Shown piece after piece: positions 32,932 through 41,214 of a stretch of DNA of 64,000 nt (positions are counted from its first letter, which is position 1; the number at the start of each line of letters is the position of its first letter). Location of the stretch: NCBI GenBank assembly GCA_038258425.1, contig JBBSPV010000004.1, positions 62,001 through 126,000 of the forward strand, read 5' to 3'. The stretch is from DATLGB01 sp038258425. Lineage in GTDB: Bacteria; Actinomycetota; Thermoleophilia; Solirubrobacterales; Solirubrobacteraceae. The notes under the pieces were generated by a model, which saw nothing but the letters and a program-made list of their open reading frames with translations, did not search any database and was not told the DNA's origin. Position numbers and translations under genes: made by a program.

Positions 32932-34851
32932 GTGACGCGCCGCGAGGACATCCGCAACGTCGCCATCGTGGCGCACGTCGACCACGGCAAGACGACGCTC
33001 GTCGACGCCATGCTCTGGCAGAACGGTGCCTTCCGCGCCAACCAGGCCGTCAACGAGCGCGTCATGGACTCCATGGACCTCGAGCGCGAGAAGGGCATCA
33101 CCATCCTCGCGAAGAACACGGCGGTCCGGTATCGGCAGGGAGGCCCGCCTGCGGCCGACACGGCCGGTGCGAGGGCGACCGACGGCGGCGTGCGGCCTCC
33201 GGCACCCCCGGCAAGCACGAAGCTCAACATCGTCGACACCCCGGGGCACGCGGACTTCGGCGGCGAGGTCGAGCGAGCGCTGACCATGGTCGACGGCGTC
33301 CTGCTGCTCGTGGACGCCTCGGAGGGCCCGCTGCCGCAGACGCGGTTCGTCCTGCGCAAGGCGCTCGAGTCGCGGCTGCCGGTCGTGCTCGTCGTCAACA
33401 AGGTCGACCGGCCGGATGCGCGCATCGACGAGGTCGTGCACGAGGTGGAGGAGCTCTTTCTCGACCTCGACGCCGAGGAGGACCAGCTCGACTTCCCCAT
33501 CGCCTTCACGAACGCCAAGGCCGGGTGGGCGTCGCTGCAGCGCGGCGAGGAGGGCACGGACCTGCGCCCGCTGCTCGACCTCCTCGTGGAGCACATCCCG
33601 GCGCCCGAGTACGACCCGGAGCACCCGCTGCAGGCCTACGTGACGAACCTCGACGCGTCGCCCTACCTCGGCCGCCTGGCGATCTGCCGGGTCCGCCAGG
33701 GGACGCTGCGCAAGGGCGCCGACGTCGCCTGGTGCCGCGCCGACGGCAAGACGGTCACGCGGGCGAAGGTCGCCGAGCTGTTCGTCACGGACGCGCTGGA
33801 CCGCGTCGCCACGGACGAGGCCGGCCCGGGCGAGATCGTCGCGGTCGCCGGCCTGGCCGACGTGACGATCGGCGAGACCCTCGCCGACCTCGCCGACCCT
33901 CGGCCGCTGCCGGTCATCCACGTCGACGAGCCGTCGCTCTCGGTGGTCGTCGGCATCAACACCGCGCCGACCGCCGGCAAGAGCGGGTCCAAGCTCACGG
34001 CGCGCCAGGTCAAGGAGCGCCTCGACCGCGAGCTCGTCGGCAACGTCTCCCTGCGCGTGCAGGACACGGACCGGCCGGACGCGTGGGAGGTCCAGGGCCG
34101 CGGCGAGCTCCAGCTCGCGGTGCTCGTCGAGCTCATGCGCCGCGAGGGCTACGAGCTGACGGTCGGCCAGCCGCAGGTCGTCACCCGCGAGGTCGACGGG
34201 CGCACCCACGAGCCGATGGAGCGCATGACCATCGACGTTCCCGACGACTACGTCGGCGTCGTCACCCAGCTGCTCGCCCTGCGCAAGGGGCGGCTGGAGC
34301 AGATGGTCAACCACGGAACGGGGTGGGTGCGGATGGACTACGTCGTCCCGGCCCGCGGCCTCGTCGGGTTCCGCACGGAGTTCCTCACCGAGACGCGCGG
34401 CACGGGCATCGCCAACCACGTCTTCGAGGGCTACGAGCCCTGGCACGGCGACATGCGCCTGCGGCCCTCGGGCGCGCTGGTCTCCGACCGCGCCGGCGTC
34501 GTGACCTCGAACGCCTGCTTTCAGCTGCAGGACCGCGGGGTGCTCTTCGTCGAGCCCGGCGACGAGGTCTACGAGGGGATGGTCATCGGCGAGAACGCCC
34601 GCGCGGACGACCTCGACGTCAACGCCATCCGCGAGAAGCACCTCAACAACATCCGCTCCTCGACGGCGGAGGTGCTCGTGCGCCTCGTGCCGGCCCGCAA
34701 GCTGTCGCTCGACCAGGCGCTCGAGTTCCTGCGCGAGGACGAGTGCGTGGAAGTCACCCCGGACCACGTGCGGCTGCGCAAGGTCAACCTGCGCGGCATG
34801 GAGCGCACGAAGGCCACGCGCAAGGCCAAGCAGGCCGCGCTCGCCGGCTGA
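32932..34851 (+). CDS. typA: Ribosome-associated GTPase TypA/BipA with an in-frame insertion
   Basis: 639 residues. G1 is AHVDHGKT (14-21), the G2 region is EREKGITILAKNTAV, G3 is DTPGHAD (102-108) and G4 is NKVD. Domain II, an EF-G-like domain III-V part (VQGRGELQLAVLVELMRREG, GLVGFRTEFLTETRGTG) and the BipA-specific C-terminus (NIRSSTAEV, LEFLREDECVEVTPDHVRLRK) follow. TypA acts in 50S assembly and stress adaptation. It is odd in carrying about 28 extra Pro/Ala/Gly-rich residues (about 68-95) between the switch I region and G3, where relatives have one or two. These are encoded by a palindromic insert at 33133-33220. The frame is kept, so the protein may still work. Confidence 0.95.
   Translation: MTRREDIRNVAIVAHVDHGKTTLVDAMLWQNGAFRANQAVNERVMDSMDLEREKGITILAKNTAVRYRQGGPPAADTAGARATDGGVRPPAPPASTKLNIVDTPGHADFGGEVERALTMVDGVLLLVDASEGPLPQTRFVLRKALESRLPVVLVVNKVDRPDARIDEVVHEVEELFLDLDAEEDQLDFPIAFTNAKAGWASLQRGEEGTDLRPLLDLLVEHIPAPEYDPEHPLQAYVTNLDASPYLGRLAICRVRQGTLRKGADVAWCRADGKTVTRAKVAELFVTDALDRVATDEAGPGEIVAVAGLADVTIGETLADLADPRPLPVIHVDEPSLSVVVGINTAPTAGKSGSKLTARQVKERLDRELVGNVSLRVQDTDRPDAWEVQGRGELQLAVLVELMRREGYELTVGQPQVVTREVDGRTHEPMERMTIDVPDDYVGVVTQLLALRKGRLEQMVNHGTGWVRMDYVVPARGLVGFRTEFLTETRGTGIANHVFEGYEPWHGDMRLRPSGALVSDRAGVVTSNACFQLQDRGVLFVEPGDEVYEGMVIGENARADDLDVNAIREKHLNNIRSSTAEVLVRLVPARKLSLDQALEFLREDECVEVTPDHVRLRKVNLRGMERTKATRKAKQAALAG
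33133..33220 (+). repeat. Palindromic in-frame insert within typA
   Basis: This stretch encodes extra residues absent from ordinary TypA. The ends form a long inverted repeat (GGAGGCCCGC at 33139-33148 against GCGGCCTCC at 33192-33200, one base bulged). The inside holds CGGCCG-aca-CGGCCG (33152-33166). The pattern resembles protein-coding palindromic elements such as the RPE of Rickettsia; membership in any known element family is not established. Confidence 0.6.
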
Positions 34852-34857
34852 GCCGCC

Positions 34858-36375
34858 TCAGTCGCCCGCACGCGCCTCGGCCACCTCGCCCGCGTCGCCC
34901 CACTTGCGAACGATCCAGTAGCTGGCCCGGCGCTCGACGACCTGCTCGGCGGCGCCGACCTGGTGGCCGGGGGCGATGACGAACGAGCGGTCGTCGTCGC
35001 GGATGGCGTCGTAGGCGTCGCGCGGGACGTCGATGACCTCGCGGCAATGCACGTGGCCGCACTCGCAGACGATGCCGAGGGCGTCGTCGTGGCCCGGCCG
35101 CCCCTGGGCCACGCGCTCGTTGACCTCGCGGAAGCCCGCCTCGATCTCGCCCACCACGGCCGGCTCGGCGGGGACCTCGCCGCTCGGGGCGTGCACGGCG
35201 CGCGGCGGCAGGCCGGGCTCGGCGACGGCCCGGACGGCGAGGATGGCGACGTCGTCCGGCAGCTGGGCGTGGGTGAGCACGCCGCCGGCGTCCTCGAGCC
35301 GGGTCAGCGCCTCGGCGGCCGTGCGCCCCTCCAGGCCCTCGAGCGTCGCCGCGACGTCGAGCTCGCCCGCGCCGGTGCGGGCCCCGAGCTCGGTCAGCCC
35401 GTCCGTGAAGCACACGAGGGCGTCGCCCTCGGCGAGCTCGACCTCGTCGGTGACGACGCGCGGCTCGGTCACGACGCCGAGCAGCTGGCCGGCGCCGCCC
35501 ACGGACCGGGCGCCGCCGTCGGCCCCGAGCCGCACCGGCCGCGGGTGCCCGGCCGCCGCGACGGTGACCCGGCGGACGCCGTCCTCCGGCGGCCCGATGA
35601 ACGCGAGCACGACCGTCGCGAAGCGCTGCGCCGGGTGGGTCAGCAGCTCGGCGTTGACGAGCGAGAGCACGCGCGCGAGGTCCTGGGTCTCCCGGCAGGC
35701 GCCCCGCAGCAGGTACCGGATCATGCCGCCGACCGCCGCCGTCTCGGGGCCCTTGCCGCACACGTCGCCGATGAGCACCATGTGGCCGCCGTCGCAGGCG
35801 AAGACGTCGTAGAAGTCGCCGCCCACGAGTACCTGCGAGCCCACGGGCCGGAAGGAGACGGCGAGCTCGAGGCCGGACACCTCGGGCAGGTCGGGGAGCA
35901 GGCTCGTCTGCATGGCGCGGACGATCTCCTCGCGCTCGGCCGCCGCCCGGATCCGGCCCGCCTCCTCGGCGCGCTGCTCGGTGACGTCGCGGAACACGAC
36001 GACGACGCCGAGCACCGCCCCGTCCTCGACGACCGCCGACGCGGTGTAGGCGACGGCCACCACGGTTCCGTCCTTGCGCGTGAACCAGTCGTCCTCGCGG
36101 CGCACGGCCTCGCCCGTGCGCAGGGCGTGCTGGATCGCGCACGCCTCGCGCGGCATCGGCCGCCCGGCCCCGTCCTGGAAGTGCACGGCGTCGTGGAGGT
36201 CGCGGCCCTCGAGCTCGCGCTCGCGCCAGCCGAGGATCTGCTCCGCGGCCGGGTTCATGGTCACGAGCCGGCCGCGGGCGTCGAGCACGTGGACGCCGTC
36301 GGCGATGGCGTGGGCCAGCGCGCCGGTGGTCGCGGTGGGTGAGAGGCGATCGCTGTCGTCGGTGGCCGGCCTCAT
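34858..36375 (-). CDS. PAS-SpoIIE (PP2C) phosphatase fused to a CxC...C C-terminal domain
   Basis: 505 residues. A PAS domain spans roughly 20-135 (VHVLDARGRLVTMNPAAEQILGW split across the start, WFTRKDGTVV, GVVVVFRDVTEQ). An RsbU/SpoIIE-type PP2C phosphatase follows at 165-385 with metal ligands in VGGDFYDVF, LIGDVCGKGP, CFTDGLTE and LPDDVAIL. The last ~75 residues contain CECGHVHCREVIDVPRDAYD and FVIAPGHQ ... VVERRASYWIVRK, a small cysteine-bearing domain I have seen mainly in actinobacteria. It likely dephosphorylates an anti-sigma antagonist in a partner-switching stress circuit; the partners are not here. TAGGCT lies 9 nt before the ATG. Confidence 0.9.
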   Translation of the reverse strand: MRPATDDSDRLSPTATTGALAHAIADGVHVLDARGRLVTMNPAAEQILGWRERELEGRDLHDAVHFQDGAGRPMPREACAIQHALRTGEAVRREDDWFTRKDGTVVAVAYTASAVVEDGAVLGVVVVFRDVTEQRAEEAGRIRAAAEREEIVRAMQTSLLPDLPEVSGLELAVSFRPVGSQVLVGGDFYDVFACDGGHMVLIGDVCGKGPETAAVGGMIRYLLRGACRETQDLARVLSLVNAELLTHPAQRFATVVLAFIGPPEDGVRRVTVAAAGHPRPVRLGADGGARSVGGAGQLLGVVTEPRVVTDEVELAEGDALVCFTDGLTELGARTGAGELDVAATLEGLEGRTAAEALTRLEDAGGVLTHAQLPDDVAILAVRAVAEPGLPPRAVHAPSGEVPAEPAVVGEIEAGFREVNERVAQGRPGHDDALGIVCECGHVHCREVIDVPRDAYDAIRDDDRSFVIAPGHQVGAAEQVVERRASYWIVRKWGDAGEVAEARAGD

Positions 36376-36384
36376 GCCGGCTGC

Positions 36385-36390
36385 AGCCTA
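36385..36390 (-). promoter_or_regulatory. Candidate -10 box for SpoIIE phosphatase gene
   Basis: TAGGCT on the minus strand, 9 nt before the ATG at 36375. It overlaps the stop region of the upstream TetR gene. Confidence 0.4.
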
Positions 36391-36999
36391 CGGGCGCGCG
36401 GTGGGCGCCGCATCCCCCAGCAGCGCGAGGTTGATGCGCACGACGTCGTCCTCGAGCTCGGCCAGGCGGTGGGTGCGGCCCTCGCGCACCCAGCGCGTCA
36501 CGAGCGTGTCCGCGGCGCCCACCGCCGCGAGCCGCAGCGCCCGCGAGGCCCCGGGCGCGAGGTCGGCCGCGGCCTCGGCGAAGGCGTCGTGCACGCGGTC
36601 GCGGCGCTCGAGCGCCGTGGGGCCGGCCGCGGCGATCTCGATGAGGAACGTGCGGGCGAAGGCGGGCTCGGCGGCGAGGGTCTCGAGGTAGGCGCGCACC
36701 CGGGCCCGGACGGCGTCGGACCCCTCCGCCGTGCGCAGGGTGCTCAGCAGGACCTCGACCCCGGCGTCGTAGGCGGCGAGCAGGCACGCCTCCTTGTCCG
36801 CGAAGTGCTCGTAGAACGTCTTGCGCGACACGCGGGCGCCGGCGATGACGTCGGCCACGGTCGTGGCGGCGTAACCCCTGCGGGCCACGGCCTCGGCCAT
36901 CGCGTCGAGCATGCGCCCGCGCTGGGAGGCGAGCACCTCCTCGCGCGCGAGCCGGTGGGGACCGCGGGGCAGCGGACGGGTGCCGGGTTCGTCGCTCAC
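36388..36999 (-). CDS. TetR-family transcriptional regulator
   Basis: 203 residues. Helix-turn-helix: RRGYAATTVADVIAGARVSR followed by KTFYEHFADKEACLLAAYDAG. The C-terminal domain resembles the regulators of monooxygenase and lipid genes (FARTFLIEIAAAGPTALERR), but its ligand is unknown. The GTG at 36999 is preferred; an ATG further upstream would run across the start of the divergent monooxygenase gene. The divergent gap is only 37 bp, so this protein very likely controls the monooxygenase/ABC1 operon. TAATGT lies 10 nt before the start. Confidence 0.9.
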   Translation of the reverse strand: MSDEPGTRPLPRGPHRLAREEVLASQRGRMLDAMAEAVARRGYAATTVADVIAGARVSRKTFYEHFADKEACLLAAYDAGVEVLLSTLRTAEGSDAVRARVRAYLETLAAEPAFARTFLIEIAAAGPTALERRDRVHDAFAEAAADLAPGASRALRLAAVGAADTLVTRWVREGRTHRLAELEDDVVRINLALLGDAAPTARP

Positions 37000-37023
37000 G
37001 GAGTGAGAAACATTAGCGTCTGC

Positions 37024-37029
37024 TACTTT
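37024..37029 (+). promoter_or_regulatory. Candidate leaderless -10 box for monooxygenase operon
   Basis: TACTTT, 7 nt before the ATG at 37037, within the 37-bp divergent gap. Confidence 0.5.
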
Positions 37030-37036
37030 GGCCGGC

Positions 37037-38518
37037 ATGGGTGACCACGTACGCGTCGCGATCGTCGGCGCCGGCTTCGGTGGCCTCGGGACCGCGGCGC
37101 GGCTCAAGGAGCGGGGCGACGAGGACTTCGTGGTGCTCGAGCGCCGCGACGACGTCGGCGGCACCTGGCTCGCCAACGCCTACCCCGGCTGCCGCTGCGA
37201 CATCCCGTCGCACCTGTACTCCTTCTCCTTCGCGCCCAACCCCGAGTGGAGCGAGACGTACTCGCCGCAGCCCGAGATCTGGGCCTACCTGCGCCGGGTG
37301 GCCGAGGAGCGCAGCCTGCTGCCGCACATCCGCTTCGGCTGTGACGTCGCCGCCATGGCCTGGGACGACGAGGCGCAACTCTGGCGCCTGGACACCTCGC
37401 AGGGCGAGCTGACGGCCCAGGCGGTCGTCGCCGCCCCCGGTGGACTCAGCGAGCCGCGCGACCCGGACATCCCGGGCCTGGCGACCTTCACCGGCACCGT
37501 CTTTCACTCCGCCACCTGGGACCACGACCACGACCTCGGCGGCGAGCGCGTGGCGGTCATCGGCACGGGGGCGTCGGCGATCCAGTTCGTGCCGAAGATC
37601 CAGCCCGAGGTCGGCCGGCTGGACCTCTACCAGCGCACGCCGCCCTGGATCACGCCGCACCGCAACCGGCCGATCCGGCGCGCCGAGCACCGCCTCTACC
37701 GGACCCTGCCCGCGGCCCAGCAGGCCGTACGCGCGACGGTGTGGGCCCTGCGCGAGCTGATCCTGCTGGGCATGCGCGGCAACCTGCGCGTGCGCGGCGC
37801 CATGGAGAAGCTCGCCCTGGACCACCTGCGCAAGCAGGTGCCAGACCCCGAGCTGCGGACGAGGCTGACGCCGGACTACGCCATCGGCTGCAAGCGCATC
37901 CTCGTCTCCGACGACTACTACCCGGCCGTCTCCGCGCCCAACGTCGACCTCATCACCGACGGCATCCGCGAGGTGCGCGGCAACGTCGTCGTGGCCGGCG
38001 ACGGGACGGAGCGCGAGGTCGACACGCTGATCTTCGGCACGGGCTTTCAGGTCACGAACTTCCCCGTGGCCGAGGTCATCCGCGGCCGAGGCGGCCGCCT
38101 GCTCGCGGACGAGTGGGCCGACGGCGTCGAGGCCCACCGCGGCACGACGGTCACCGGCTTTCCGAACCTCTTCGTCCTCACGGGGCCGAACACCGGCCTC
38201 GGCCACAACTCGATGGTCTACATGATCGAGTCCCAGCTGCGCTACGTGCTCGACGCCCTCGAGCGCCTGCGGGCCGCCGATGTGGCCGCGCTCGACGTCC
38301 GGCCGGAGGCCCAGCGCGCGTGGAACGAGGGGGTGCAGCGCCAGATGGAGGGCACGGTGTGGGTCGACGGCGGCTGCTCGAGCTGGTACCTCGATCCGCG
38401 CGGGCGCAACGTCACGCTGTGGCCGCACCACACCTTCCGCTTCCGCGAGCGGGTGCGCCGCTTCGACGTCGAGCACTACGACGTCGAGGCGCCGCGGGCG
38501 GCGCCTGTGGCCGCGTGA
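37037..38518 (+). CDS. Flavin-containing (Baeyer-Villiger-type) monooxygenase
   Basis: 493 residues. The FAD motif GAGFGGLG is at 11-18, GGTWLANAYPGCRCDIPSHL at 41-60, the Baeyer-Villiger fingerprint FTGTVFHSATWD (FxGxxxHxxxWD form) at 151-162, and the NADPH motif IGTGASAIQ at 175-183. FGTGFQVTNFP and LTGPNTGLGHNS are also typical. It probably oxidises a ketone to an ester or a soft heteroatom with O2 and NADPH. Its stop overlaps the GTG of the ABC1-like gene. It is divergent from a TetR regulator. Confidence 0.93.
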   Translation: MGDHVRVAIVGAGFGGLGTAARLKERGDEDFVVLERRDDVGGTWLANAYPGCRCDIPSHLYSFSFAPNPEWSETYSPQPEIWAYLRRVAEERSLLPHIRFGCDVAAMAWDDEAQLWRLDTSQGELTAQAVVAAPGGLSEPRDPDIPGLATFTGTVFHSATWDHDHDLGGERVAVIGTGASAIQFVPKIQPEVGRLDLYQRTPPWITPHRNRPIRRAEHRLYRTLPAAQQAVRATVWALRELILLGMRGNLRVRGAMEKLALDHLRKQVPDPELRTRLTPDYAIGCKRILVSDDYYPAVSAPNVDLITDGIREVRGNVVVAGDGTEREVDTLIFGTGFQVTNFPVAEVIRGRGGRLLADEWADGVEAHRGTTVTGFPNLFVLTGPNTGLGHNSMVYMIESQLRYVLDALERLRAADVAALDVRPEAQRAWNEGVQRQMEGTVWVDGGCSSWYLDPRGRNVTLWPHHTFRFRERVRRFDVEHYDVEAPRAAPVAA

Positions 38519-39687
38519 CCGCGGCGGACATCGCGGGCCTGCGGGCGCTGCTCGACACCGCTCTCGGGCTCGGGCGCCGGACGATGAGCAGCCGGGTTGC
38601 GCTCGCGCGCGCCTCCGGCGTGATCCATTCCGGGCTGCTGCCGCTCCAGGCGCGCGAAGCGGTGCTCGCCGAGCTCGAGACCGCGCAGACCGAGATCGCC
38701 GTCCCCCTGGAGCCCAAGGCGGTGGAGCGGGCGCTCAGGGCGGCGTGGGGCGAGGCCCCCGGCCGCGTGCTCGACGAGCTCGATCCCGACCCGCTCAGCG
38801 TCTCGGCCACCGCGCAGGTGCACGGCGCCGTGCTCGACGGGGAGCCCGTGGCGGTCAAGCTCGCGCGGCCGGGCGTCGCCGAGGCCGTGCGCTCCGAGCT
38901 CGTCCTGCTCGACGTCCTCGCCGGGCCGCTGCGGTCGGTCTTCGGTGCGCTCGACGTCGCGGGCGTCCTGCGGGAGCTGCGCGAAGCGGCGCTCGACGAG
39001 CTCGACCTCGAGCACGAGGCCGGGCAGCAGGCCCGCGTGCGCCGCGCGCTGCGGCGGCTGGAGGGCGTCGACGTGCCCGCCGTCGTCGCCGACCGCAGCG
39101 CGGAGGCGGTGCTCGTGTCGGCGCGGCTGGACGGGCCGACGCTCGTGACGACCGAGCCGGAGGATCCCGGCGCGGCCGCCCGGCTGCTCGTCGCGGCGCA
39201 CCTGACGGCCTGGCGCGAGGCCGGGCTCGTGCTGACCGACGCGCGGCCCTCCCACGTCGTCCTGGTCCCGGGCGGCGGCATCGGCCTGCTCGGCGCCGGC
39301 GGCGCCCGCCCGGTCGCGCGCGAGCGCGCGATCCCCTGGGTCACGGCGTTCGCCGCCCTCGCCGACCCCGAGCCGGACGCCTTCGTCGCCGCGGTCGGCG
39401 AGCTCGGCCTGTTCGGCGCGGCGGACGCGGCCGAGGCCCACGCGCTCGGCCGCGAGGTGCTGGGGCCGCTCGTGGCCGGCCCGGCGCGGCTCGACGGCGA
39501 CGCGCTCGTCGCGGTGGCCGGCCGGGCCTACGCGCGCTTGGAGGCGCTGCTCGCGCTCGCGACCCGGGCGGCGCCCGCCCCGGCCGACCTCGCCGCGCTG
39601 CGCTCCCTCGGCCAGCTCGGGGCCCTGCTCTCCCGGCTCGGGGTGCGGGACGACTGGCCCGCCCTGGCCCGGGAGGCGCTCACCTAG
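38515..39687 (+). CDS. ABC1/UbiB-family protein, apparently a pseudokinase
   Basis: 390 residues. The overall order matches AarF/ABC1/UbiB proteins: VSATAQVHGAVLDGEPVAVKLARPGV with the ATP-site Lys, ALDELDLEHEA with the conserved Glu and a C-terminal helical part. Key motifs are lost. The N-terminal KxGQ extension is absent (GLGRRTMSSRVALARASG instead). The catalytic loop normally FHaDPHPGN reads VLTDARPSHVVL. The DFG equivalent reads LLGAGG. It is therefore probably inactive as an ATPase/kinase. It overlaps the upstream monooxygenase gene by 4 bp, so the pair is translationally coupled. Confidence 0.75.
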   Translation: MTAADIAGLRALLDTALGLGRRTMSSRVALARASGVIHSGLLPLQAREAVLAELETAQTEIAVPLEPKAVERALRAAWGEAPGRVLDELDPDPLSVSATAQVHGAVLDGEPVAVKLARPGVAEAVRSELVLLDVLAGPLRSVFGALDVAGVLRELREAALDELDLEHEAGQQARVRRALRRLEGVDVPAVVADRSAEAVLVSARLDGPTLVTTEPEDPGAAARLLVAAHLTAWREAGLVLTDARPSHVVLVPGGGIGLLGAGGARPVARERAIPWVTAFAALADPEPDAFVAAVGELGLFGAADAAEAHALGREVLGPLVAGPARLDGDALVAVAGRAYARLEALLALATRAAPAPADLAALRSLGQLGALLSRLGVRDDWPALAREALT

Positions 39688-39701
39688 GGGCGTGGTTGGC
39701 T

Positions 39702-41027
39702 CTATAGGGCATGGTTGGCCAGGACGGCGTGGTCGGGGTCGACCGCCTCGCGGGTCGCGCGCAGCCGCTCGAGCGTCGGCGCGTCCCACAGCCGCTCGGG
39801 GGCCACGGGGGTCTCCGCGAAGTTCGCGAACGCGCGGTCGGCGGTCCACGGCGCGAGGGCGCAGCGGATGCGCTCGACGTCGGCGTCCGCCTTCGCCGCG
39901 GCCTCGGGGACCGGCGCCATCCCGACGCAGTAGACGGCGAACGGCGCCCCGAGCCGCCGGGCGGCCCCGCCTGCGAGCACGATCTGGACCGTGACCAGCG
40001 AGGACCCGGAGTCCGGCCCGGCGGCGTCCACGAGCGCGTCGACGGCGGCCGGCGACAGCTCCTCGAGCAGCCAGCCGTCGCCCCGCGAGGGCACGGGGAC
40101 GGGCGGATCCATGTGCAGCCCCATGACCGCCTCGGCCGGCGCCGGCCCGACGCTGTCCATGGCCGGGCCCAACGCCCGCATCGGCGCCAGCAGCGCCTCC
40201 GTGTCGCGGGCGTCGCCGAGCACGACGGCCTCGACGAGGAAGAACGACTTCCCGCGCAGGGCCTCCGGGGCCATGGGGGAGGGCGGCACGGCGAGGAAGC
40301 GCGCGACGGTCGCGACGCCGTCGGGGAGCGTCGGCGCCCACGCGCGCCAGGCCTGCAGCACCTCGGCGGCGCGCTCGGGCGGGAACCAGAGGACGCCGCC
40401 GTGGACCTCGCCGACGTCGAAGAGCTCGAACTCGAGCGCGGTGACGATGCCGAAGGAGCCGCCGCCGCTGCGCACGGCGTGCAAGAGGTCGGGACGGGCG
40501 AAGCGGTCGGCGCGGACGAGCTCCCCGGCGGCGGTGACGAGCTCGACGGCACTCACCGCCTCGCAGGCCAGCCCGTGGCGGCGGGCGTAGAAGCTCAGCC
40601 CGCCGCCGAGCGTGTAGCCGACGACGCCGACGTCCGGCGCCGAGCCGTGCAGGCAGCGCAGGCCGTGCTCGGCCGCGGGCACGATGACGTCCTGCCATTG
40701 GGCGCCGGCCTCGACGCGGGCGCACCGCCGCGCCGGATCGACGTCGACGCCGCGCATGCGGTGGGTGCGGATGAGCATGACGTCGCCGAGGTCGCCGAGC
40801 GCGGACGCCCCGTGCCCCGTGCCCTGGGCGGTCACGCGCAGCCCGCGGTCGCGGGCGTGGCGGACGACGGTCACGACGTCGTCGGCGCTCTCCGGCAGCG
40901 CGACGGCGGCGGGCCGCTGGTCCACGGCGAGGTTCCAGGCGACTCGCGCCTCGTCGTAGCCGGGGTCGCCGGGGGCGACGAGCAGGCCGGGGCGGACGGG
41001 CGAGTCAGCGAGGGGGAAGTCGAGCAT
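39702..41027 (-). CDS. FAD-dependent oxidase, berberine-bridge-like (PCMH-type FAD domain)
   Basis: 441 residues. The FAD domain shows RVTAQGTGHGASALGDLGDV, where the His can carry 8-alpha-linked FAD, then GSAPDVGVVGYTLGGGLSFY and VRSGGGSFGIVTALEFELF. In bicovalent relatives the G-x-C-P-T-VG block holds a second anchoring Cys; here it is Ala, so only the His link is expected. The C-terminus has WDAPTLERLRATREAVDPDH, a shortened form of the usual family end. The ATG at 41027 is chosen over the longer open frame because the family starts near MLDFPLADSPVRPG. It is convergent with the ABC1-like gene with 14 bp between stops. Confidence 0.88.
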   Translation of the reverse strand: MLDFPLADSPVRPGLLVAPGDPGYDEARVAWNLAVDQRPAAVALPESADDVVTVVRHARDRGLRVTAQGTGHGASALGDLGDVMLIRTHRMRGVDVDPARRCARVEAGAQWQDVIVPAAEHGLRCLHGSAPDVGVVGYTLGGGLSFYARRHGLACEAVSAVELVTAAGELVRADRFARPDLLHAVRSGGGSFGIVTALEFELFDVGEVHGGVLWFPPERAAEVLQAWRAWAPTLPDGVATVARFLAVPPSPMAPEALRGKSFFLVEAVVLGDARDTEALLAPMRALGPAMDSVGPAPAEAVMGLHMDPPVPVPSRGDGWLLEELSPAAVDALVDAAGPDSGSSLVTVQIVLAGGAARRLGAPFAVYCVGMAPVPEAAAKADADVERIRCALAPWTADRAFANFAETPVAPERLWDAPTLERLRATREAVDPDHAVLANHAL

Positions 41028-41143
41028 GGCGCCAGTTTCCGGGCTGGCGGGCGCCCTGTCGTCCTCCGCCGGGACGATCCGCTCGTCCCCTGCGCGGATG
41101 ACGCGCGGCGCGCCGGCGGCCGCCCCAGCGCGGCACGGGGGGT

Positions 41144-41197
41144 GGGGGGTGGTCGAGGTTAAGGCCAACAGTGGTCCTCAACCTCGACCACCCCCCC
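41144..41197. repeat. Dispersed palindrome, copy B
   Basis: A 17-bp arm GGGGGGTGGTCGAGGTT and its complement (one extra C) flank a 19-nt loop that differs from copy A (19635-19694) at only three bases. It lies just downstream of the coiled-coil gene and upstream of the FAD oxidase on the minus strand, and could act as a terminator for the former. Confidence 0.85.
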
Positions 41198-41214
41198 GGG
41201 CCGGGGGCGCGACC

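Noticed and set aside
33133..33220. Sequencing or assembly artefact in typA
   Set aside because: The inserted length keeps the reading frame and both flanks align cleanly with the family, and the nested palindrome is not typical of an assembly error.
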